Assembly (NCBI GenBank): GCA_948468495.1 | Contig: CAOKJI010000188.1 | Coordinates: 1 to 5,147, forward strand | Source: an uncultured Dorea sp. | GTDB taxonomy: Bacteria; Bacillota_A; Clostridia; Lachnospirales; Lachnospiraceae | DNA length: 5,147 bases | Reading direction: 5' to 3' | Position numbers and translations under genes: made by a program | Shown here: one piece after another, positions 1-5,147 of the stretch | Numbering within the stretch: position 1 is the stretch's first letter | How the letters are laid out: each line of letters opens with the position of its first letter | The notes under the pieces: model-generated | The model's input: the letters and a program-made list of their open reading frames with translations, nothing else | Databases searched by the model: none | Told to the model about the DNA's origin: nothing

Positions 1-170
1 CTGAATTGTCTGCTAAGAGACATTCGCCTGCTTCAATCTACTGTATACTGGTCAACGTATGAATCAATGGCAGTAAGTTAAGCCTGAAAAGGCTCTGCCT
101 GTGCGGTTCGGAACTGCCATTGACGTATGAATAGTAACGAACTGTTACCAGGAGAATTAGAAATTCCCGT
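1..170 (+). other. Structured non-coding stretch, possible right end/omega RNA of an IS200/IS605 (TnpB) element
   Basis: No gene is recognisable here. The sequence is dense in potential RNA structure: a hairpin TGTCT/AGACA (7-11 with 18-22); a perfect 11-bp long-range stem TCAATGGCAGT/ACTGCCATTGA (64-74 with 113-123) enclosing AGCCT-GAAA-AGGCT (81-94, a GNRA tetraloop); a hairpin GTAAC/GTTAC (134-138 with 144-148); and GAATT-AGA-AATTC (154-166). A run of short hairpins ending just before an unrelated sequence resembles, from memory, the omega RNA/right end that follows tnpB in clostridial IS200/IS605 elements. No tnpB coding sequence is inside the window, so this identity is only a guess. An open frame runs from the left edge to TAA at 79-81, but its 26 codons carry no family signature. 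Alternatives are a small inverted-repeat element or the 3' part of another structured RNA. Confidence 0.3.
64..123. repeat. 11-bp perfect inverted repeat bounding 60 bp, flanked by 8-bp direct repeats
   Basis: TCAATGGCAGT at 64-74 is the exact reverse complement of ACTGCCATTGA at 113-123. Directly outside both ends lies the same octamer CGTATGAA (56-63 and 124-131); counting shared edge bases, the repeat is ACGTATGAAT at 55-64 and 123-132. The geometry (terminal inverted repeats plus flanking direct repeats) is that of a tiny transposed unit with a target duplication. It is equally readable as a closed stem in a structured RNA. The bases are certain; the meaning is not. Confidence 0.6.
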
Positions 171-177
171 TTCCGCC

Positions 178-206
178 TTGACATTTCCGATACATCTGCA
201 TATAAT
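178..206 (+). promoter_or_regulatory. Consensus sigma-A/sigma-70 promoter for ssrA
   Basis: A perfect -35 hexamer TTGACA (178-183) and a perfect -10 hexamer TATAAT (201-206) are separated by the optimal 17 bp. Transcription should start near 213, about 82 nt before the mature 5' end of the tmRNA. That fits synthesis of a precursor whose leader is removed by RNase P, as is known for tmRNA. A strong constitutive promoter suits an abundant housekeeping RNA. Confidence 0.85.
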
Positions 207-212
207 CATAGT

Positions 213-294
213 ACGCAAACATAATTTCTGCGGACCGGCACAGGATGTTTCCGTCCGGCAATTTCACAGGTTTGCCGCCGGAAATCTATAATCC
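213..294 (+). other. Predicted 5' leader of the tmRNA precursor
   Basis: This is the stretch between the predicted transcription start and the mature tmRNA 5' end. It contains two mutually exclusive hairpins: CGGAC/GTCCG (231-235 with 253-257) and CGGCA/TGCCG (256-260 with 273-277). The CCGGCA word occurs twice (235-240 and 255-260), so either copy could pair with TGCCG. There is no coding potential. The leader is inferred from promoter position only. Confidence 0.4.
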
Positions 295-642
295 GGGCTT
301 GTACTGGTTTCGACGGGGGTTTAGAAGTTTGGGAAGCCATTCGTAGCGGGACACTACGTTAAAAGTTCTAATTAAATATAAACGCAGACAATAGAGAGTT
401 AGCGTACGCAGCCTAATTTGGCTGCAGTCGGCCTTAGGTCTTCCGTCGCTTAAGTAACCGGCTTCGACCAGACGGAGCACTTCGTTTCCAAAGCTTTGAG
501 GGAATGGAAGATTTTATGAAGCTACTGATGCTTTCAGCCTGTCATTAGGCGGGAAGCGGAGGGAATGAACGTATAATGACTGTAATGGGAGATGCCTGAA
601 TGGAAGAGCTTTCGGACGCGGGTTCGATTCCCGCCAGGTCCA
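295..642 (+). ncRNA. ssrA: Transfer-messenger RNA (tmRNA, one-piece)
   Basis: tmRNA rescues stalled ribosomes by trans-translation together with SmpB, adding a degradation tag to the unfinished protein. The 5' acceptor strand GGGCTTG (295-301) pairs fully with CAGGTCC (635-641), with discriminator A at 642; CCA is not encoded and would be added after transcription. The third pair is G297-U639, the identity element for alanyl-tRNA synthetase. The D-like hallmark GGTTTCGACGGGGG lies at 306-319. The T arm is GCGGG-TTCGATT-CCCGC (618-634). A CGTAG/CTACG stem (342-346 with 354-358) sits where the first pseudoknot is expected. The mRNA-like part starts at 384, and its stop codon lies in the loop of GCAGCC/GGCTGC (408-413 with 420-425). 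The length of 348 nt is normal for a one-piece bacterial tmRNA. It has its own promoter upstream and a terminator 11 nt downstream. Its 3' end is a frequent integrase target in bacteria, but no integrase or second copy of the 3' end is seen here. Confidence 0.97.
384..416 (+). other. tmRNA proteolysis-tag reading frame (ADNRELAYAA)
   Basis: From the likely resume codon GCA at 384 the frame reads Ala-Asp-Asn-Arg-Glu-Leu-Ala-Tyr-Ala-Ala and stops at TAA (414-416). With the alanine carried by tmRNA itself, the appended peptide would be AADNRELAYAA. The hydrophobic Ala-Tyr-Ala-Ala end is a variant of the common ALAA/LAA end recognised by ClpXP. The resume codon is inferred from the tag length and terminal motif; starting one codon earlier (AAC) is possible but less usual. 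Confidence 0.85.
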
Positions 643-652
643 TTGCCAAAAT

Positions 653-698
653 AAATCCATCCGCTATTTTATCAATTGCGGATGGATTTGTTTCATTT
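653..698 (+). terminator. Rho-independent terminator of ssrA, possibly bidirectional
   Basis: A perfect 12-bp stem AAATCCATCCGC (653-664) / GCGGATGGATTT (678-689) has a 13-nt AT-rich loop and is followed on the + strand by a moderately T-rich tail (690-698). It starts 11 nt after the tmRNA 3' end. On the - strand the stem is followed by ATTTT, so it may also stop transcripts reading leftward out of the aldose epimerase gene, which ends at 790. The region between the stem and 790 shows only weak hairpins and no gene. Confidence 0.8.
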
Positions 699-789
699 CC
701 AGGACATTTGAAGTTGCTTTTTCTGCTTTGCACAGTCAGAAAGATACGGGTTAATAAGTGATTGGTACGGAATACCAGAATTTTAACTT

Positions 790-1680
790 CTATATCACAA
801 TCTTATATTCTGCCTGGAATACCCCGCCCGGAGTAAGCGCCTGCTCCCACTCCCGGTCTTTTAATTCTCCTGCGAAGTCGTCTCTGTCGCACCTTCCATA
901 CCAGGGTTCAATACAGACAAAGGGTGCATTCTTCTTCGGCGGAGACCAGATTCCCACTAACGGCGCTGTAAATTCCACCGCCAGATACTCTTCTCCTTCT
1001 CCATTGTTCAGCGATATTCTCTGCACCTGATTCTCTTCAATTACTTTCGCATCATGATCGAAAAGCGTCTCGGTAATCGGCAGAACTCCGTCTGAAAGCT
1101 TTACCGCCTCCCGGGCTCTCGTAACCGTCCCGCCCTGCCCGAAAATTGTATTTACAAAACAGCCGAGATTCCTTCCGTCCTTATCCTGCAGGCGGATTCC
1201 ATAGTCTGTCTGTTTATCGCCGCTCTGAATCGGACAGTTGAACGCCGGATGCGCTCCAATTGCAAAATATAAGGTTTCCTCCGCCGGATTCTCTACTTTC
1301 CACATCACCTTTACGCCCCGCTTTAGAAGCTGGTATCCAATCTCCAGTCGGAAAGCAAAGGGATAAATCCGGCGGCTTTCTTCATCATCCTCCAGCCGGA
1401 ACCATACGGTATCCTCTGTCTGGCTTACCAGCGCAAATTCCCGGTCTCTGGCGAATCCATGCTGTCCCATTCTGTACTCCAATCCTTTATGCCGGTAAAT
1501 ACCGTCTTTCACCCCGCCCACAAACGGAAATAATACCGGAGACGTGCGGTTCCAGTATGCCGGATCGCCGCACCAGAGATACTCCGTATCCGTATCCAGC
1601 CTGCGTAATGATTTCAATTCTGCGCCATGCAAATTCACGCCGATTTCCACCGCTTCATTTTTCAAAATAACATCTGCCAT
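790..1680 (-). CDS. Aldose 1-epimerase family protein (LacX-like galactose mutarotase homologue)
   Basis: This is a 296-residue protein of the galactose mutarotase-like beta-sandwich fold, the length typical of the LacX/YeaD-like branch and shorter than classical GalM (about 340). Family members interconvert alpha and beta anomers of sugars or sugar phosphates in the cytoplasm; the true substrate cannot be read from sequence. Visible motifs are GAELKSL (19-25), YLWCGDPAYWNRTSPVLFP (34-52), QHGFARD (73-79), IGAHPAFNCP (141-150) and PFVCIEPWYGRCD (253-265). His74, His144 and Glu258 are the expected catalytic and sugar-contacting residues, with Glu258 as general base. There is no signal peptide. 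The ATG at 1680 is preceded by AGGGAGG at 1690-1696 with 9-nt spacing, which settles the start. It is the last gene of the leftward set, 112 nt behind the membrane protein gene, and a palindrome lies in that gap. It may have its own control; no sugar-pathway partner lies in the window. Confidence 0.92.
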   Translation of the reverse strand: MADVILKNEAVEIGVNLHGAELKSLRRLDTDTEYLWCGDPAYWNRTSPVLFPFVGGVKDGIYRHKGLEYRMGQHGFARDREFALVSQTEDTVWFRLEDDEESRRIYPFAFRLEIGYQLLKRGVKVMWKVENPAEETLYFAIGAHPAFNCPIQSGDKQTDYGIRLQDKDGRNLGCFVNTIFGQGGTVTRAREAVKLSDGVLPITETLFDHDAKVIEENQVQRISLNNGEGEEYLAVEFTAPLVGIWSPPKKNAPFVCIEPWYGRCDRDDFAGELKDREWEQALTPGGVFQAEYKIVI

Positions 1681-1699
1681 TTTCTCTGTCCTCCCTGTT

Positions 1700-1742
1700 A
1701 TTATATTGCCTCATCCCGGTAACTGAATCTGCAAAGTTACCG
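1700..1742 (-). promoter_or_regulatory. Inverted repeat with a TATAAT box upstream of the epimerase gene
   Basis: An 8-bp perfect inverted repeat, CGGTAACT (1717-1724) and AGTTACCG (1735-1742), lies in the 112-nt gap. A TATAAT reads on the - strand at 1705-1700, but the hexamer 17 bp upstream (ATTCAG) is a poor -35, and the implied start would fall inside the ribosome binding site. The palindrome would sit over the -35 region, as an operator might. After the stem there is no T run in the - direction, so it is not a standard terminator for the membrane protein gene. Its role is unproven. Confidence 0.3.
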
Positions 1743-1792
1743 TATTTCTTTCCGCCAGCTTTGCGCCGCAGCAAATATCACATCCTGAACGG

Positions 1793-2482
1793 TCACTTTC
1801 TTTTATACTTTCCCACTGTAAAATGCCTGTCAAACCATCTGCTGTACACGCCTATCAACGGCCCGTTGCAGCACGCCATAATCAGCGTCCCCACGCCGAC
1901 CGCCACAAGCTTATGAAACAGCAGAAAGGATATTCCTACAGTAAGCAGAAGAAATACCAAATCAAACCGAAGCTTAAACCCCGCCAAATCTTTCTGATAC
2001 CTTTCACTGATTCCTTTTACAAAAAACTCGTACACCTGAGGATAATATCGGTTCTTAAAATACAGGACCGCGCCAAAGGCATTGATGAAAAACCCGATTA
2101 TAAAATAAATGATTCGCACAGCCGCCGGAAGCGTCCCCGGCGCATACACATCGGGATTAAAATGCGGAATCAGCGCCCTCCACAAATCCAGGATAAAGCC
2201 ATAGAGCACCCCAGACAAAAAGGCGCCGAAATACAATGCCTTCACCTGTCTCATCACGCAGCAGAATATCACAAACAATATCCCCTGAACCACGTACTCT
2301 GCCTGTCCAAACGTCAAAAAAGATGATTTAAGACTTACCAGATACGCCGGGGATACAATCACCGACAGACCGAAATCCGCGGCCGACAGCATTGCCGTCG
2401 CCAGCGACAGAATAACTGCCCCGGATATGTATACGGTTTCATCGTTTAACCGGATTTTCTTCATCCCTGAGTCTTTTTGCAT
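1793..2482 (-). CDS. YczE/YitT-like integral membrane protein (DUF6198-type)
   Basis: This 229-residue protein is mostly hydrophobic. Likely membrane segments are at about 17-37, 61-78, 83-101, 120-142, 174-190 and 192-212, with a basic C-terminus (KYKRK). The pattern, the small-residue-rich first helix with an ADFGLS motif (35-40) and the glycine-rich last helix (GVGTL...CNGPLIGVYSRWFDR) match the poorly characterised YczE/YyaS/YitT-related membrane proteins of Firmicutes. Function and ligand are unknown and I do not assign one. The start at 2482 is favoured over Met7 (2464) because GAGGAA (2488-2493) lies 5 nt upstream, while Met7 has no comparable site. It follows the threonine aldolase gene after 76 nt with no clear terminator, so read-through is possible. 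The neighbours give no firm clue to substrate. Confidence 0.75.
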   Translation of the reverse strand: MQKDSGMKKIRLNDETVYISGAVILSLATAMLSAADFGLSVIVSPAYLVSLKSSFLTFGQAEYVVQGILFVIFCCVMRQVKALYFGAFLSGVLYGFILDLWRALIPHFNPDVYAPGTLPAAVRIIYFIIGFFINAFGAVLYFKNRYYPQVYEFFVKGISERYQKDLAGFKLRFDLVFLLLTVGISFLLFHKLVAVGVGTLIMACCNGPLIGVYSRWFDRHFTVGKYKRK

Positions 2483-2558
2483 GCCCGTTCCTCTTCCTGT
2501 CAGAGTATATTTGAAAAATGGATTATTCCGACGGTTTTACAGTATCTTATCCTTCCTG

Positions 2559-3584
2559 CTACAACAGCCTGCCTAACTCCTCAATTTCCTCCATCGTCGT
2601 CGCCCAGCTCGTTGCGAACCGCACAACCGTATGCTCCTCATCTTCCCTTTCCCAATAGCTGAATTTTACCTGCTGCTTAAGTTTCTCCATTTTCTCATTT
2701 TCCAGCACGATAAAAATCTGGTTGGTAGGCGAATCAAGAAAGAAACGGTATCCTTTCTCCTGAAATATCCTCTTCAGAGCTTCCGCCGCCTCCATCGCGT
2801 TGCGGCTGATTGCCAGATACAAATTGTCGGTAAATAATGTATCAAACTGAACGCCGAGAAGCCTCCCCTTCGCTAACAGTGCGCCGTGCTGCTTGATTGT
2901 CGTCAGAAAATGCTTCGGCGTATTCCGATGGGTAAAGACCACCGCCTCTCCGCATAACGCGCCAACCTTTGTTCCTCCAATGTAGAAGACGTCCAGAAGT
3001 CTGGCGATATCCGGCAGCGTCACGTCCGTCTCCCTGCACGCCAGTCCATATCCCAGCCTTGCGCCGTCCATATAGAGGGGGATTCCATAGCTCCTGCACA
3101 GGGCGGACAATTCCTCCAGCTCCTTCAGAGAATACAAGGTTCCGTATTCCGTCGGATGCGAAATGTAGACCATTCCCGGGAAAACCATATGTTCATGATT
3201 CTCATCCCCATAAAAATCTTCCAGATACCTCCTGATTGTTTCTGCCATAAGTTTGCCTTCTCTGTTGGGAAGCGTGATTACCTTATGCCCGGTAAATTCT
3301 ATCGCTCCCGCCTCATGCAGACTGACATGTCCGGTCTCTGCCGCTATCACACCCTGATACTTTGTAAGCAGCGCGTCAATCACAATCTGATTGGTCTGCG
3401 TGCCGCCTGTCAGAAAATGAACCTCTGCGTCCGGTTTCTCACAGCACTCTATAATCTTCTCTTTAGCTCTGGCGCAGTATTTGTCATCGCCGTAACCGCT
3501 TAAAGGCTCTTCGTTCGTCTCCGCAAGCCGCTTAAGTATCTCCGGGTGAGCGCCCCTGTTATAGTCACATTCAAAAGAAAGCAT
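2559..3584 (-). CDS. Threonine aldolase-type PLP enzyme (beta-eliminating lyase / fold-type I)
   Basis: This PLP-dependent enzyme belongs to the low-specificity L-threonine aldolase family, which cleaves threonine (or allo-threonine) to glycine and acetaldehyde in the cytoplasm. The protein has 341 residues from the chosen ATG, matching the family length. Visible motifs are LSGYGDDKY (about 28-36), FLTGGTQTNQ (57-66), ETGHVSLHEAGA (with His86, expected to stack on PLP), YMDGARLG (Asp173 for the pyridine nitrogen, Arg176), YIGGTKVGALCGE (Lys206, the Schiff-base lysine) and VVRFATSWATT (Arg322, expected to hold the substrate carboxylate). The N-terminus reads FECDYNRGAHPEIL instead of the DLRSDTVTRP of E. 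coli LtaE, so it is a separate branch and its preferred amino acid may differ. The ATG at 3584 is chosen over a TTG at 3590 because AGGGAGG at 3594-3600 sits 9 nt before the ATG and only 3 nt before the TTG. The preceding exporter gene ends 2 nt upstream, implying translational coupling. Confidence 0.92.
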   Translation of the reverse strand: MLSFECDYNRGAHPEILKRLAETNEEPLSGYGDDKYCARAKEKIIECCEKPDAEVHFLTGGTQTNQIVIDALLTKYQGVIAAETGHVSLHEAGAIEFTGHKVITLPNREGKLMAETIRRYLEDFYGDENHEHMVFPGMVYISHPTEYGTLYSLKELEELSALCRSYGIPLYMDGARLGYGLACRETDVTLPDIARLLDVFYIGGTKVGALCGEAVVFTHRNTPKHFLTTIKQHGALLAKGRLLGVQFDTLFTDNLYLAISRNAMEAAEALKRIFQEKGYRFFLDSPTNQIFIVLENEKMEKLKQQVKFSYWEREDEEHTVVRFATSWATTMEEIEELGRLL

Positions 3585-3586
3585 TC

Positions 3587-4795
3587 TCAATTTCCTCCCT
3601 TACCGATATAGCGGGTCCCAATCTCTACAAGCAGAAAACCAAATGCGATTGCCAGACAAGTCTGTCCCAGCGCAATCGTCTGCTGTGTGGCAAGTCCATA
3701 GTCTTCCTGTACCAGCCCATGCATCAAATAGAACAGCGTTGCACCCGGAATCACCGGCATAATCGACGTTGTAAGAAAAATAGTCGCCGGCGCCCGGTGA
3801 ATTCTGGACATGACATACGCATAAGCTGCTACAAAAGCCGCTCCCACCATAACCGCCGCAAAATTATTTCCGCCGAGATACTGTACCATCAGATAACAGG
3901 CGCAAGTAACAAGTCCACCGATTCCCGCATAAAAAGACTGCCGGACCGCAGCCCGAAACAACAATGCAAATCCCATGCTTGCTACTCCGCAGGAAATAAG
4001 CTGTACAGCCACATTCGGAGCTATATACATCTCATACATGTCGCCCTGAAACAGTATCATAGCAAGCCCTGTTCCACAGGCAATCGCTATCGCGCCCAGA
4101 CAGGAATTTACGATATTTACAATTCCGGACAAATATGCCCGGTCCACCATATCCCGGATTCCGTTGGCAACTCCCAGACCGCTGATTAATACCATATTGA
4201 GCCCCAGTATTATTCTGTCCGGATGATGTCCGAAGCCGGCCTGGTCAGCCAGAAATACCACCGATGAAGAAAGAAATGCAATAACCAGGTTATATACCAC
4301 CAGATTATGCTCCCTTTTATCAAGAAGATTTCCCATGTATCCAATTACTGATGCACAGATAAGAACCGCGACAATAGAATCTGTCAAATCACAGCCAAAA
4401 TAGATACCGAATCCCACGCCGCCCATAATCCCTGACAGATACTTCAGATACAACGGCTGCGGGGTCCGATTCATGACTTCCTGATATTTTTCCTGTATCT
4501 CCTCTATAGAAGGCTGGTTCTTACAGATATATCTGGACAGATTATTCAGGTAATCCAGCCGGTCATAATGAAAACCGGTTCTGTGAACCCTCCGAATCTG
4601 CGTAATAAACGCGCCTCCCGCCGGCTTAATTGTCGCCTGAATATCGCTCTGAATTGCAAATACGCTACAGTGCTCCACATCATAGCTCTCCAGCATCCGG
4701 TACAGACTATCCTCCGTACGGTTTGTTTCCGCCCCGCTCTTAATCATCTCTTTTCCAATATTCAATATTTCATGAAGTAACAATTCATAATCCAT
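3587..4795 (-). CDS. Threonine/serine exporter family protein, fused ThrE type (DUF1212-DUF3815)
   Basis: This 402-residue inner-membrane protein is built like ThrE of Corynebacterium, which exports threonine and serine using the proton gradient. The N-terminal soluble part (about 1-112) begins with the family signature IGKEMIKSGAETNRTEDSLYRM (13-34). About five membrane segments of the first domain follow (117-135, 139-157, 167-184, 195-211, 224-249), including SGLGVANGIRD (205-215). The second domain (about 262-395) has five more segments, with the typical SIMPVIPGATLFYLMHG (344-360). Many Firmicutes encode the two halves as separate genes; here they are one chain, somewhat shorter than the 489-residue corynebacterial protein. 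The ATG at 4795 has an AGGAT motif 5 nt upstream. It lies 38 nt after the HAD gene and 2 nt before the threonine aldolase gene, which supports a role in threonine/serine disposal. The transport substrate is inferred from family and neighbour, not shown. Confidence 0.9.
   Translation of the reverse strand: MDYELLLHEILNIGKEMIKSGAETNRTEDSLYRMLESYDVEHCSVFAIQSDIQATIKPAGGAFITQIRRVHRTGFHYDRLDYLNNLSRYICKNQPSIEEIQEKYQEVMNRTPQPLYLKYLSGIMGGVGFGIYFGCDLTDSIVAVLICASVIGYMGNLLDKREHNLVVYNLVIAFLSSSVVFLADQAGFGHHPDRIILGLNMVLISGLGVANGIRDMVDRAYLSGIVNIVNSCLGAIAIACGTGLAMILFQGDMYEMYIAPNVAVQLISCGVASMGFALLFRAAVRQSFYAGIGGLVTCACYLMVQYLGGNNFAAVMVGAAFVAAYAYVMSRIHRAPATIFLTTSIMPVIPGATLFYLMHGLVQEDYGLATQQTIALGQTCLAIAFGFLLVEIGTRYIGKGGN
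3594..3600 (-). promoter_or_regulatory. Ribosome binding site of the threonine aldolase gene, inside the exporter gene
   Basis: AGGGAGG reads on the - strand within the last codons of the exporter (Gly-Lys-Gly-Gly-Asn-stop). It lies 9 nt before the ATG at 3584 and 3 nt before the TTG at 3590. The spacing decides for the ATG. Placement inside the upstream gene means ribosomes finishing the exporter arrive at the aldolase start. Confidence 0.75.
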
Positions 4796-4833
4796 ATCTA
4801 TCCTGCAAATAACTCCATTATCTCTCGTATCTG

Positions 4834-5147
4834 TTATTTTCCGACAATGCGCGCCACTTCGCCAATATCCCGGATATCATAGTCAACGCGAAGGTTCGCA
4901 GGCCGTTCCTTCCCGGCCGGATTATACCAGCAGGTCACAATCCCTGCGTTATTGCCTCCCTGTATATCGCTGGTAAGGGAATCCCCCACAATCATCATCT
5001 CTTCTTTACGAAAATCTCCGATTTCCTGAAATACCTTGTCAAAAAATCCCTCCATCGGCTTCTCTATTCCAATTATTTCGGAGATAAATACTCCATCCAG
5101 CAGCTTTTCAAGCCCTGAGTCTGTCACCTTCCTCTCCTGGGCAGTCT
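4834..5147 (-). CDS. HAD hydrolase, YjjG/YfnB family (pyrimidine 5'-nucleotidase-like), C-terminal part
   Basis: The 5' part lies beyond the right edge; 103 full codons are visible, about 45% of a family protein of roughly 225-230 residues. The frame continues unbroken past the GTG at 5127 to the edge as TAQERKVTDSGLE, which matches the YjjG-type region following motif II, so the GTG is an internal valine and not the start. HAD motif III lysine is in GIEKP; motif IV is IVGDSLTSDIQGGNNAG, with the Mg-binding aspartates of GDSLTSD near 4981-4983 and 4966-4968. The CWYNP segment after it is also typical. Family members such as E. coli YjjG dephosphorylate dUMP, dTMP, UMP and non-canonical pyrimidine nucleotides, cleaning the nucleotide pool in the cytoplasm. 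Motif I (DxDxT) cannot be checked here. The stop TAA at 4834 is 38 nt from the exporter start, so it is probably the upstream member of the same operon. Confidence 0.88.
   Translation of the reverse strand, partial: TAQERKVTDSGLEKLLDGVFISEIIGIEKPMEGFFDKVFQEIGDFRKEEMMIVGDSLTSDIQGGNNAGIVTCWYNPAGKERPANLRVDYDIRDIGEVARIVGK

Noticed and set aside
1..81. Open frame from the left edge to TAA at 79-81 as a protein C-terminus
   Set aside because: It has only 26 codons without a recognisable motif, and overlaps sequence that is better explained by inverted and direct repeats.
286..480. 64-codon open frame on the - strand
   Set aside because: It lies antisense to the 5' half of the tmRNA, has no recognisable protein features, and is explained by the RNA gene.
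618..642. Apparent tRNA 3' half (T arm and acceptor strand)
   Set aside because: It belongs to the tRNA-like domain of tmRNA; the partner acceptor strand is at 295-301, with a tag frame between.
545..733. 62-codon open frame on the - strand containing DLAGIEPASES
   Set aside because: The phrase is the familiar spurious translation of the complement of a tRNA-like T arm (here 618-634 of ssrA); the frame also crosses the terminator stem.
719..777. Weak hairpins (719-743 and 763-777) as a terminator for the epimerase gene
   Set aside because: The stems are 5-6 bp without a following T run on the - strand; the 12-bp stem at 653-689 is the better candidate.
1823..2326. 167-codon open frame on the + strand
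   Set aside because: It is antisense to the YczE-like gene; the product is a low-complexity basic sequence rich in His, Arg and Lys with no fold signature, whereas the - strand frame gives a clean membrane protein with a ribosome binding site.
2504..2509. TATACT box on the - strand before the YczE-like gene
   Set aside because: No acceptable -35 lies 16-18 bp upstream, and the implied start would fall on the ribosome binding site.
3585..3590. TTG start for the threonine aldolase gene at 3590
   Set aside because: It would leave only 3 nt from the ribosome binding site; the ATG at 3584 has 9-nt spacing and a normal start codon.
3719..4189. 156-codon open frame on the + strand
   Set aside because: It is a mirror of the exporter's membrane-helix codons, giving an implausible His/Ser/Arg-rich product; the - strand gene has clear family motifs.
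5125..5127. GTG at 5127 as the start of the HAD protein
   Set aside because: The frame stays open to the window edge and the upstream residues (TAQERK) fit the family, so the gene is cut by the edge and this is an internal valine.

Overview
The window looks like chromosomal DNA of a Firmicute, most likely a Lachnospiraceae-type gut Clostridium. This rests on moderate base composition, AGGAGG-like ribosome binding sites, a tmRNA with a short tag ending in AYAA, and protein families common in that group (a fused ThrE-type exporter and a YczE-like membrane protein). The assignment is an inference; nothing here fixes genus or species.

Left part, + strand. Bases 1-170 contain no convincing gene but are rich in self-complementary structure: an 11-bp perfect inverted repeat enclosing a GAAA-capped hairpin, short direct repeats immediately outside it, and two further hairpins. 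This could be the right end / omega RNA of an IS200/IS605-type TnpB element or a very small inverted-repeat insertion; I cannot decide between them. Right after it comes a perfect consensus housekeeping promoter (TTGACA, 17 bp, TATAAT; 178-206). It drives ssrA (tmRNA, 295-642), whose acceptor stem, G3-U pair, T arm and tag reading frame (ADNRELAYAA, stop in a hairpin loop) can all be read. A strong 12-bp stem at 653-689 ends this unit.

Right part, - strand. Five genes run leftward and converge on ssrA. In transcription order they are: the C-terminal part of a YjjG/YfnB-family HAD nucleotidase cut by the right edge; a fused two-domain threonine/serine exporter (ThrE type); a PLP-dependent threonine aldolase-type enzyme; a YczE-like (DUF6198-type) membrane protein; and a LacX-type aldose 1-epimerase homologue. 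The first three are tightly spaced (38 nt, then 2 nt) and are probably one operon. The exporter-aldolase pair makes sense as a unit that disposes of excess threonine/serine, by export and by cleavage to glycine and acetaldehyde. The membrane protein follows after 76 nt and the epimerase after a further 112 nt that holds an 8-bp inverted repeat, so the epimerase may be separately controlled.

Most of the window is ordinary core-genome content. The part that deserves a second look is the structured, gene-free stretch in front of the ssrA promoter.
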